Source of the DNA: Lentzea sp. NBRC 105346
Lineage (GTDB): Bacteria > Actinomycetota > Actinomycetes > Mycobacteriales > Pseudonocardiaceae
Assembly: GCF_030269605.1 (NCBI RefSeq)
Contig: NZ_BSTQ01000028.1
Location: 1-64,000 of the forward strand
Direction of reading: 5' to 3'
DNA length: 64,000 nucleotides
The position numbers and the translations under genes are program-made. Positions 42,036 to 50,758 of this stretch are shown piece after piece. Each line of letters begins with the position of its first letter. Position 1 is the first letter of the stretch. The notes under the pieces were generated by a model. It was given only the letters and a program-made list of their open reading frames with translations. It was not told the origin of the DNA and made no database searches.

Positions 42036-44284
42036 CGCTTCCGGTAGTAGGCCGTGTAGGTGGTGTTCACCGCGGGCGCGATGATCGTGTGGTCCTTCGC
42101 GCCGCCGTCGGACCAGGACGCGAAGGCGTAGGTCGAGCGGTTGAACACCTGGGTCTCAGGTGCGCTCACCGAGTTGCCCGACCCCACGATCACCGTTGCG
42201 CTGAACGGGGTCGACTGCGCGGACTCGTTGAACCCGAGCCCGGACAGCTTGAGCCCGCCGGGGTTGGTCTTGAACGTGAGCACGACCGTCAGCGGGTCGA
42301 GCCGCACGCTCGTCGTGGTCGACAGCCCGCCGGAATCCGTTGCGGTCAAACGAAGTTGCAGGTAGGACGGGTACTGGTGGTCAGGGGCGGCGAACTGTCC
42401 ACTTGCGACACCGGAGTATGTCTGAACAACATGCTCGTGGCAATCACTTGCACTGAAGCAATGGTTCATAACCAGTTGCCAGTTGAGCCCGGACGCGGGA
42501 ATCGTGCCGTCCTGCGTGTCCGTGGCGTGGCCGGAGAAGCTGATGACGTCACCGACCTTCCAGCGCAGAGATGCAGTGGGCGAGTCGATGGCCGGCATCG
42601 GCGGTGTGTTGCCGACGGTGATCGTGACACTGTCGGTGTCACTGGCGCCCTGCGGATCGGTGACCCGCAACGACGCGACGTAGCTGCCGGAAGCGTTGTA
42701 GGTGTAGCTGGTCGTCGCGGTGGTGGCGTCGCCGTAGACGCCGTCGCCGTTGAGGTCCCAGCTGTACGTCAGCGCCGCGTTCTCGGGATCGGTCGACGTC
42801 GTGCCGCTGAAGTTCACGGTCAGCGGGGCGTTTCCGCTCGTCGGGGTGGCGGTGACCCGCGCGGTGGGCGGCTGGTTCGCGGCGGTGTAGACGATCCGGT
42901 GGATCGTGCCGTTGTCCATGTTGACGTAGAACAGGTCGCCGTTCGGCCCGATCTCCAGGTCGACCGGGTGTCCCGCGCCCGCACCGGTTCCGTCGACGCA
43001 CACCAGGCACTGGCGGTTCGCCGGATCCGGCAGACCGTTGGTACCGGGCATCATCGCCCAGATCTCGTTGCGGCTGTGGTCGCCGAAGAACAACGCGCCG
43101 TTGTACTGGGCGGGGTACGAACCGCCGCTGTAGAACGCCATGCCGGTGATCGACGAGCTGCCGGTGCGGCAGCCGGAGTAGTTCACCACGCAGGCACTGT
43201 GCGCGTAGGTGTAGTACGGCGCGGTGACCGAGCCCGGCGTGTTGTACAGCTGCGAGCACATGGTCAGGTTCGCGCTCTGGTACCCGGACTGGATGCCGGC
43301 GCCCTCGTAACACGGCCAGCCGAAGTTCTGGCCGGAGGTGAGCCGGTTGATCTCCTCCCAGTTGTTCCAGCCGACGTCACCGATCCAGATCTCGTCGGTG
43401 CCCGGCCGCTGGGTCATCCGGAACGGGTTGCGCAGGCCGTAGCCGAGGATCCGCCGAGCGTTGGGGTCGGTCGACGACGCGAACGGGTTGCCCGGCAGGC
43501 CCTCTCCGGTGGTGGGGTCGATGCGCAGGACCGCGCCGTCGAGCGTCACCGGGGTGCGCCGCACGCTCTGGCTGCGCAACGCGCCACCCTGCGCACCCGG
43601 TGGGGTCAGCGGGGTGCCGACAGTGCCCGGCGGGTCACCGCACGGGTTCGCCTGGAAACCGGGGTAGTTCGCGCCGTACTGGCCGTAGTCGACGTTGTTG
43701 AAGCTCGCGCCGTCACCGCCGCTGACGTACAACGCGCCGTCGCGCCCGAACAGCAGCGTGCCGATCGAGTGGCTGGGGTACTGCTGGCACCAGTCGTTGA
43801 TCAGCACCGTCTCGTTCGTCACGGTGTTGCCGCTGGCGGTCAACCGGCTCAGGCGCCCGTAGACCAGGCAGCCGTCGGTCGTCGGTCCGGGCGGGGTCGG
43901 GCAGCCGTCGCCCCAGCGTCCACTCGGGTCGTAGGCGTACAGCGCGTACGCGTAAGGCGTCGCCGGGAAGTTCGGGTGCAGCGTGAAGCCGAGCAGGCCG
44001 CGGTCCCAGAAGTCGTGCACGCTCGCCGACAGGTCGGCGAACGTCGTGGCCGTCGTGTCGGTCAGGTTGTCGAAGACCTTGATCTGACCGTTCTTCTGCG
44101 CGACGAACACCCGGCCGTCATTGGCGAACTGAATGGCCGTCGGGTTCGTGAGCCCGCTGAACACCACTCGATCACTGAAGTTGGGCGGCAGCGTCGAGGC
44201 CGCCGCGACGGGCATCGCCACCGTCGCGGGCGCCAGCAGGACCACTGCGAGCAGTGCTGTCTTGAGTCTGGGGCGCAGCTTCAT
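42032..44284 (-). CDS. secreted PQQ-type sugar dehydrogenase with PKD domain
   Basis: The 750-residue protein has a Sec signal (about 1-28), a six-blade beta-propeller of the soluble glucose/sorbosone dehydrogenase family (about 35-465) and a PKD domain (about 475-560; FSGTTSTDPENAALTYSWDLNGDG). C-terminal beta-sandwich modules follow. Propeller landmarks include RGLLGFTLHPNF, YGLRNPFRM, GDVGWNNWEEIN and IEIGPNGDLFYV-like strands. The substrate is probably a sugar, with PQQ as cofactor by family inference. It is divergent from the megasynthase operon and shares a 288-bp intergenic region with it. Confidence 0.9.
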   Translation of the reverse strand: MKLRPRLKTALLAVVLLAPATVAMPVAAASTLPPNFSDRVVFSGLTNPTAIQFANDGRVFVAQKNGQIKVFDNLTDTTATTFADLSASVHDFWDRGLLGFTLHPNFPATPYAYALYAYDPSGRWGDGCPTPPGPTTDGCLVYGRLSRLTASGNTVTNETVLINDWCQQYPSHSIGTLLFGRDGALYVSGGDGASFNNVDYGQYGANYPGFQANPCGDPPGTVGTPLTPPGAQGGALRSQSVRRTPVTLDGAVLRIDPTTGEGLPGNPFASSTDPNARRILGYGLRNPFRMTQRPGTDEIWIGDVGWNNWEEINRLTSGQNFGWPCYEGAGIQSGYQSANLTMCSQLYNTPGSVTAPYYTYAHSACVVNYSGCRTGSSSITGMAFYSGGSYPAQYNGALFFGDHSRNEIWAMMPGTNGLPDPANRQCLVCVDGTGAGAGHPVDLEIGPNGDLFYVNMDNGTIHRIVYTAANQPPTARVTATPTSGNAPLTVNFSGTTSTDPENAALTYSWDLNGDGVYGDATTATTSYTYNASGSYVASLRVTDPQGASDTDSVTITVGNTPPMPAIDSPTASLRWKVGDVISFSGHATDTQDGTIPASGLNWQLVMNHCFSASDCHEHVVQTYSGVASGQFAAPDHQYPSYLQLRLTATDSGGLSTTTSVRLDPLTVVLTFKTNPGGLKLSGLGFNESAQSTPFSATVIVGSGNSVSAPETQVFNRSTYAFASWSDGGAKDHTIIAPAVNTTYTAYYRKR

Positions 44285-44464
44285 CGCGGCCCCCTTCCTG
44301 TCCGCCTGGAAGGGACATCGGGGGTCGACGAAATGCGTTACGTGGCAACGGAAAGTGCCCGGACGGCTACAGGCCGGTCCTTATCAGCTGCCGGGCGTAA
44401 AGGCGAGAACGCCACGTTACAAGCACCAAAAGAGTTGCTCAGCGTATCAATAGCTTAACTATGG

Positions 44465-44548
44465 GTGATGTCGATCACGACTCCATCGGTAAGGCATAGG
44501 AACGTTCCTAGACTCCGATCCGGTCCATTTTGATCACGCGTGGTGATC
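44465..44548. promoter_or_regulatory. three operator-like palindromes upstream of the megasynthase operon
   Basis: GTGAT-N4-ATCAC lies at 44465-44478. TAGGAACGTTCCTA, a perfect 14-bp palindrome, lies at 44497-44510. GATCAC-N5-GTGATC lies at 44532-44548. The first and third share the GTGAT/ATCAC half-site, about 70 bp apart, so one repressor could bind both. They lie 25-108 bp before the ATG at 44573. No regulator gene is in the cluster. Confidence 0.5.
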
Positions 44549-44572
44549 GAGCAGGCACTGTGAGGGGTCACC

Positions 44573-47500
44573 ATGGGTGAAGTTCTGGGGATCACGCCGT
44601 CGGCGCGAGTCGCCGCCACGCTGTGCGCCGCGGGAGCCGTCGGCGTGCTGGATCTCGGTGCCGGGGACCGGAACGCGGTGCGGGAGCTGCGCCGGGCGGC
44701 GCGGTCGATCGATGGAACGTTCGGCGTGCGGGTCGGCGCGGCCACAGCGGAGGTGTTGCCGGACCAGGTTTCCCTGGTCGTGACCGACACCGTCGGCGAG
44801 TGGCGGGCCGCCGGACGACGGGTCGTCGTCGAGGTCGCTGACGTGGCCGCGGCGCGTGCGGCCGTGTGTGCGGGCGCGGATGGCCTGCTGGTCAAGGGCG
44901 ACGAGACGAGCGAGCTGACCTCGTTCGTGCTGCTGCAGTACGTGCTGTCCGAAGTGGACGTACCGGTGTGGGTGGCGGGTGGTATCGGGCCGTGGACCGC
45001 AGCGGCGGCCGTCGCCGGTGGAGCGGCCGGTGTCGTGCTGGACTCGCCGGACGCCGGCGCGGTGCGCGCGGTGCGGGACGCGATCGCGGCGGCGCGGCGA
45101 CCGGAGATCGTGTCCACGCTGGCCGAAGGATCGCCGTTGGCGCAACGGCTCGGCTGCCGGTTGCCGGTGGCGCAGGGGCCGATGACCAGGGTCAGCGACC
45201 GGCCCGAGCTGGCGCTGGCCGTGGCCGGCGCCGGAGGCATGCCGTTCCTCGCGCTCGCACTGGCGGACGAGGCGGCCACCACGGCGTTGCTGCGCGAGAC
45301 CTCGAAGAGTCTGGGCGAGAAGCCTTGGGGCGTGGGCATTCTCGGTTTCGCGCCGGAGGAGGTGCGGGCGGCGCAGCTCGACGCGATCCGGCGGGAGCGG
45401 CCCGCCGCGGTGATCATCGCCGGCGGGCGGCCGACGCAGGCGAGCGCGCTGGAGGCCGACGGCATCCCGGCGTTCCTGCACGTGCCGTCGCCGAGGCTGC
45501 TCGGGCAGTTCCTGGACGCGGGGGCGCGGCGGTTCGTCTTCGAGGGCGCCGAGTGCGGCGGCCACATCGGGCCGAAGTCGAGCTTCCGGCTGTGGCAGGA
45601 GCAGGTCGACGTGCTGGTCGGCTTTCTCGACGCGCGTCCGGGCACCGTGGTCGACGTGTTCTTCGCGGGCGGTGTGCACGACAGCCGGTCCGCCGCGATG
45701 GTGGCGGCGCTGGCGGCCCCGCTGACGACGCGCGGCGCCGGGGTCGGCGTGCTGATGGGCACGGCGTACCTGTTCACCGCGGAGGCCGTGACCAGTGGCG
45801 CGATCGGCGCGGCGTTCCAGCGGCAGGTGCTCGCCGCCGCCACGACCGCGGTGCTGGAGACCGCGCCCGGCCACCAGACCCGGTGTGTCACCAGCCCGTT
45901 CGCCGACGAGTTCACCGCGTTACGCGCCGAGTTGCGGGAGCAGGGCGTGCCCGACCGCGAGGCGTGGGAACGGTTGGAGCAGCTCAACATCGGGCGGTTG
46001 CGCATCGCCAGCAAGGGACTGCGCCGCGCCGGTGACGCGCTGGTCGAGGTGGACGAAGCCACGCAGGTCGCCGAGGGGCTGTTCATGGCCGGGCAGGTCG
46101 CGGTGCTGCGCGACACCGTGACGACGGTCGCCGAGCTGCACGCGGACGTCACCGCGGGTGCGACCGAAGTGCTGGCGCGCAACGTGATCGAGGACGACGA
46201 CGCGTTCGTCGCACCACCGCTGGACATCGCGATCATCGGGATGGCGGGCGTCTTCCCCGGCGCGACCGACACGGCCGCGTTCTGGGCGAACGTGCTCGAC
46301 GGGGTGGACGCGGTCACCGAGGTGCCCGCGCACCGCTGGGACCCGGCGCTCCACCACCCCGGCCGCGTACCGTCCAAGTGGGGCGGGTTCCTGCCGGAGA
46401 TCGGGTTCGACCCGCTGCGCTACGGCATCCCGCCCGCCTCGCTCGCCTCGATCGAACCGGTGCAGCTGGTCGCGCTCGAGGTCACGGCGCGAGCCATCGC
46501 CGACGCCGGGTACGCCGACCGGTCGTTCGACCGCTCACGCACGGCGGTCGTGTTCGGTGCCGAGTCCGGTGGCGAGCATTCCAACGCCGTGATGCTGCGT
46601 GCGATGCTGCCCGGTTACCTCGCCGAGGTACCCACCGAGCTGGACGAGCAGCTGCCGGCGTTCACCGAGGACACCTTCCCCGGTGTGCTGGCCAACGTCA
46701 TCTCCGGCCGCATCGCCAACCGGCTCGACCTGGGTGGCGCGAACTTCACCGTGGACGCGGCGTGCGCCTCGTCGCTCGCCGCACTGCACGTCGCCTGCCG
46801 GGAGCTGACCAGTGGCAGCGCCGACCTCGCGCTGGCCGGCGGCGCGGACACCCACAACGGGCTCTACGACTACCAGCTGTTCGGCGCGGTCGGCGCGTTG
46901 TCTCCGACCGGCCGGTCCCGCGCGTTCGACGCGAGCGCGGACGGCATCGCGCTGTCCGAAGGCGTCGGATGTGTTGTGCTGAAACGACTTGCCGACGCCG
47001 AACGCGACGGCGACCGGGTGTACGCGGTGATCCGGGGCATCGGCACGTCCAGCGACGGGCGTTCCCTCGGGCTCACCGCGCCGCGTCCCGACGGCCAGCG
47101 CGCGGCGATCACCAGGGCGTACGCGAACGCACGGGTCACCCCGGCGGACGTGGGCATCGTCGAGGCGCACGGCACCGGCACGGCCGTCGGTGACCGCACC
47201 GAGCTCGCCACGCTCACCGAGATGTTCGCCGGGACCGCGCCGGGCGGCACGGTGCTGGGGTCGGTCAAGTCCCAGATCGGGCACACCAAGTGCGCGGCCG
47301 GACTCGCCGGGCTGATCAAGACCGCGATGGCGCTGCACACCGGCACCCGGCCGCCGACCGCGCACCTGACCAGGCCGGTCGAGCCGTGGTCGGCGGACGA
47401 CAGCCCGTTCGCGTTCCACACCTCGGCCGCACCCTGGCCCGGTGTCGCTTCCGACCGGGTCGCGGGCATCAGCGGGTTCGGCTTCGGCGGCACCAACTTC

Positions 47501-50500
47501 CACGCGGTGCTGACCGGTCACGGCGGGCCGTCGCCCCGGCACGGCCGCGACCAGTGGCCCGCCGAGCTGTTCGTGTTCCGCGCCCAGTCCGATGTGGACT
47601 GGTTGCGGACGCTGGTCGACGCCCGCCCGGACGCCCGGCTGCGGGACCTCGCGCTGACCGCCGCCCGCCGGTTCGAACGGACCGAGGCGCGCGCCGGTGC
47701 CGCGTTCGTCGCACGCGACGTGGCCGAGCTGACGCGCAAGCTCGCGGACGTGACGATCAGCGAACCGCGCCCGCTGGGCGAGGTGGCGTTGCTGTTCCCG
47801 GGCCAGGGCAGCCAGCGGCCGGGCATGGCGGCCGAGCTGCTCGTCGCGTTCCCCGAACTGCAGGAGCTCGCGGACCGGCCGTGGGCCGGCGTGCTGTTCC
47901 CGCCCGCCGCCTTCACCGAGGAGCAGGCGCGGCGGCAGCAGGATCGGTTGCGGGACACCAGGATCGCGCAGCCGGCACTCGGTGTCGCCGGGCTCGCCTA
48001 CCACCACGTGCTCACGACGGCCGGGGTGCGGCCGGACATGGCGGCCGGTCACAGCTACGGCGAGCTGGTCGCGCTGACCGCGGCCGGTGCGCTGGACCCG
48101 GACGACCTGGTCGGGCTGAGCGAGGCCCGCGCGGCCGAGATCCTCGCCGCCACCGGGGACGACCCCGGCGCGATGGCCGCGGTGACGGCGCCTCCGGCCG
48201 AGGTCGAGCCACTGCTCACCGGTGGGGTCGTGATCGCCAACCACAACTCGCCGCGGCAGACCGTGATCTCCGGTCCGACCGCGGACGTCGAGCGCACGGT
48301 CGAGGCGTTGTCGGCGGCCGGGCTGCGGGTGAAGCCGATCCCGGTGGCGTGCGCGTTCCACAGTCCGCTGGTCGCGGATGCCGGGCCGCGGTTCGCCGCA
48401 CGGGTCGCCGAGCTGGAGCTCGCGGCGCCGCTCTTCCCGGTGTGGGCCAACCGGACCGCGTCCGAGTACCCGGCCGACGCTGACGTCGCAGTCGAGCTGG
48501 GCGCCCAGATCGGCGCTCCGGTGCGGTTCGCCGAGCAGATCGAGGCGATGTATGCCGCCGGTGCCAGGGTGTTCGTGGAGTGCGGTCCCGGAACGGTGCT
48601 CAGCGGACTCGTCGACGCCGTGCTGGGCGACCGTCCACATCAGACGGTGCACATGGAGCGCTCGGGTGGCGGCCTCACCGGTGTCCTGACCGCGCTGGCC
48701 GAGCTCGCCGCTGCCGGTGTGCCCATCAGGCCGAGCGGGCTGTGCGACGGCCGGGCCGCCGACCTCACCGACACTGTGGCGAAGCGGCCACAATGGACGG
48801 TGGACGGCCAGGCGGTGCGGACCGCGGCGGGAGAGTTCGTCAGCGGCAGGCCGCCGAAGCGGGTCACGCTGACCCGCACCGCGCGCGGCGGCGACCCGGA
48901 CGCGGTCATCGACGACTACCTGCGCACCACCAGGGAGTTCGTCAACGCGCAGCGGGACATCATGCTCGCCTACTTCGGTGCGGAGCAGCGCCCGTTGCCG
49001 CGGGCCGAGTCCGTGCCCGCGCCGGTGGAGCCGGTTGTCGTCGAGTCCCAGCAGGAAGAACCCGTCGGTTCCACGCTCGACGTGGTGACCTCGTTGATCA
49101 GCGAACGCACCGGCTACCCGGTCGAGATGATCGAACCGGGCCTCGACCTGGAGGCCGACCTGTCGATCGACTCGATCAAGCGAACCGAGCTGGTCGGCGA
49201 GCTGGCTGCCCGGTTCGCCGGACGGGTGGGCGATGCCGACATCGAGGAGCTCGCCAAGGCCCGCAGCGCGGGTGCGCTCGCCGAGTCGCTGGACCGCAGG
49301 CTGGGTGGTGCCGCGGAGTCGAAGCCGGTCGTGCGGGTGGAGACGCCGTCGGGTGTCGCGCCGACCCGGTTCGTGCTCACCGAGGTCGTCGCGGAGGCCG
49401 AGCCCACCGGTGAGCTGACCGGCAGGCGGCTCGCGGTCACCGGTGCGGACACGCCGTTCGGCGCCGCGGTCGCGACGGCACTTGTCGAACGGGGTGTGGT
49501 GCTTGACCCGGACGGTCCGGACGGGCTGGTGTACCTGGACGCGCTCGCCCCGGCCGGGGCCGAGGACGATCCGATGCTGTTGCCGGAGCTGTTCCCGCGG
49601 TTGCGGGCCGCCGCGCTGACCGGCGGGACGCTGCTCGTCGTCGTGCGCGACGGTGACCGCAGGGCCGCCGGGCTGCGCGGGTTCATGCGGTCGGTGTTCC
49701 GTGAGTGTCCACAAGCGACGATCAAACTGGTGGAGCTGACCGGCGAACCGGACCCGGACCTGGTGTGCGCGGAACTGCTGTCTCGCGGTGAACCCGTGGT
49801 GCGGCTGGGGGAGCGGCGCTCGGCGTTCACCCTCACCGCCGCACCGCTGGGACTGCTCGGCACCGCGGGCGGCGGGCCGGACGGTCAGGGCGGCGCGGAA
49901 GCGGCCGCACTGGGCCTGGGCCGTGAGTCGGTGCTGGTGCTCGTCGGTGGCGCGCGTGGCATCACCGCGCGGTTCGCCGAGACCGCGGCCGCCGCGAGCG
50001 GCTGCCGGATCGTGCTGGCCGGGCGCACCGACCTGGCCGGTGACCCCGAGCCCGCCGAGGTGGCCGCCGCCGCGGATCTGGCCGGGATCCGCGCCGCGCT
50101 CGCGGCTCTCGGCACGCGGGAACCCACCGAGCTGGACCGGCTCGCGCGGCGGGTGCTGGCGCGGCGCGAGGTGAACGCCACGCTCACGCGGCTGCGCGGC
50201 CTCGGCAGCGACGTGCGGTACTGGACGCTCGACGCGACGGACACCGCCGCGGTGCGGACCCTGGTCAAGCAGACGCACGCCGAGTTCGGCCGGGTCGACG
50301 GCGTCGTGTTCGCCGCCGGCGTGATCGAGGACCGCCTGCTCGCCGACAAGACCGTCGACTCGTTCCGCCGGGTGTTCGGCACCAAGGTCGACGGCGCGTC
50401 GGCGTTGCTCGCGGCGCTCGCCGACCTCCCGGACGCGCCGTCGTTCACGGTGTTGTTCGGCAGCATCGCCGCGGTGCTGGGCAACCGCGGCCAGTGCGAC

Positions 50501-50758
50501 TACGCCGCCGCCAACGACGCGCTGGAGACGCTCGGCCGGGAGTTCGCCGCCCGCTCCGGGTCGCGTGCGCTGACCGTCCATTGGGGACCGTGGGCGCCGG
50601 ACGCGGAACACGGCGGCATGGTCACGCCCGAGCTCGCCGTGGACTACGCGCGCCGGGGCATCGAGCTGATCGACCCGGAGGAGGGCGCGGTCGGCCTGCT
50701 GCGCGAGCTCGCGTGGGGCGCGCAGGACTGCGTCGTGTACACGGCGTCCGGGTGGTGA
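44573..50758 (+). CDS. iterative megasynthase: PfaD-like ER-KS-AT-ACP-KR
   Basis: In this 2061-residue protein, residues about 1-540 form a nitronate-monooxygenase/PfaD-like enoyl-reductase barrel (PVAQGPMTRVSDRPELA; ECGGHIGPKSSF). The KS (550-975) has Cys731 in VDAACASS, His866 in EAHGTGT and His904 in SQIGHTKCAAG. The AT (1085-1400) has GQGSQ, Ser1161 in GHSYGE and His1263 in AFHSP, fitting malonyl transfer. One ACP has Ser1534 in LSIDSIKRTE, the PUFA-synthase style. The KR (1750-2061) has GGARGIT, Ser1964 and Tyr1977. The ATG follows GAGGGG. Codon 450 is TTA. It likely builds a chain with malonyl units, ketoreduction and enoyl reduction; dehydration comes from the next protein. Confidence 0.93.
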   Translation: MGEVLGITPSARVAATLCAAGAVGVLDLGAGDRNAVRELRRAARSIDGTFGVRVGAATAEVLPDQVSLVVTDTVGEWRAAGRRVVVEVADVAAARAAVCAGADGLLVKGDETSELTSFVLLQYVLSEVDVPVWVAGGIGPWTAAAAVAGGAAGVVLDSPDAGAVRAVRDAIAAARRPEIVSTLAEGSPLAQRLGCRLPVAQGPMTRVSDRPELALAVAGAGGMPFLALALADEAATTALLRETSKSLGEKPWGVGILGFAPEEVRAAQLDAIRRERPAAVIIAGGRPTQASALEADGIPAFLHVPSPRLLGQFLDAGARRFVFEGAECGGHIGPKSSFRLWQEQVDVLVGFLDARPGTVVDVFFAGGVHDSRSAAMVAALAAPLTTRGAGVGVLMGTAYLFTAEAVTSGAIGAAFQRQVLAAATTAVLETAPGHQTRCVTSPFADEFTALRAELREQGVPDREAWERLEQLNIGRLRIASKGLRRAGDALVEVDEATQVAEGLFMAGQVAVLRDTVTTVAELHADVTAGATEVLARNVIEDDDAFVAPPLDIAIIGMAGVFPGATDTAAFWANVLDGVDAVTEVPAHRWDPALHHPGRVPSKWGGFLPEIGFDPLRYGIPPASLASIEPVQLVALEVTARAIADAGYADRSFDRSRTAVVFGAESGGEHSNAVMLRAMLPGYLAEVPTELDEQLPAFTEDTFPGVLANVISGRIANRLDLGGANFTVDAACASSLAALHVACRELTSGSADLALAGGADTHNGLYDYQLFGAVGALSPTGRSRAFDASADGIALSEGVGCVVLKRLADAERDGDRVYAVIRGIGTSSDGRSLGLTAPRPDGQRAAITRAYANARVTPADVGIVEAHGTGTAVGDRTELATLTEMFAGTAPGGTVLGSVKSQIGHTKCAAGLAGLIKTAMALHTGTRPPTAHLTRPVEPWSADDSPFAFHTSAAPWPGVASDRVAGISGFGFGGTNFHAVLTGHGGPSPRHGRDQWPAELFVFRAQSDVDWLRTLVDARPDARLRDLALTAARRFERTEARAGAAFVARDVAELTRKLADVTISEPRPLGEVALLFPGQGSQRPGMAAELLVAFPELQELADRPWAGVLFPPAAFTEEQARRQQDRLRDTRIAQPALGVAGLAYHHVLTTAGVRPDMAAGHSYGELVALTAAGALDPDDLVGLSEARAAEILAATGDDPGAMAAVTAPPAEVEPLLTGGVVIANHNSPRQTVISGPTADVERTVEALSAAGLRVKPIPVACAFHSPLVADAGPRFAARVAELELAAPLFPVWANRTASEYPADADVAVELGAQIGAPVRFAEQIEAMYAAGARVFVECGPGTVLSGLVDAVLGDRPHQTVHMERSGGGLTGVLTALAELAAAGVPIRPSGLCDGRAADLTDTVAKRPQWTVDGQAVRTAAGEFVSGRPPKRVTLTRTARGGDPDAVIDDYLRTTREFVNAQRDIMLAYFGAEQRPLPRAESVPAPVEPVVVESQQEEPVGSTLDVVTSLISERTGYPVEMIEPGLDLEADLSIDSIKRTELVGELAARFAGRVGDADIEELAKARSAGALAESLDRRLGGAAESKPVVRVETPSGVAPTRFVLTEVVAEAEPTGELTGRRLAVTGADTPFGAAVATALVERGVVLDPDGPDGLVYLDALAPAGAEDDPMLLPELFPRLRAAALTGGTLLVVVRDGDRRAAGLRGFMRSVFRECPQATIKLVELTGEPDPDLVCAELLSRGEPVVRLGERRSAFTLTAAPLGLLGTAGGGPDGQGGAEAAALGLGRESVLVLVGGARGITARFAETAAAASGCRIVLAGRTDLAGDPEPAEVAAAADLAGIRAALAALGTREPTELDRLARRVLARREVNATLTRLRGLGSDVRYWTLDATDTAAVRTLVKQTHAEFGRVDGVVFAAGVIEDRLLADKTVDSFRRVFGTKVDGASALLAALADLPDAPSFTVLFGSIAAVLGNRGQCDYAAANDALETLGREFAARSGSRALTVHWGPWAPDAEHGGMVTPELAVDYARRGIELIDPEEGAVGLLRELAWGAQDCVVYTASGW

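Noticed and set aside
41981-44458. Long plus-strand frame opposite the subtilase and sugar dehydrogenase genes
   Set aside because: Antisense to two genes with signal peptides and catalytic motifs; its own translation has no recognisable domain.
46535-50611. Very long minus-strand open frame opposite the first megasynthase
   Set aside because: It is a shadow of a clearly coding plus strand with intact catalytic motifs; low-complexity Arg-rich translation.
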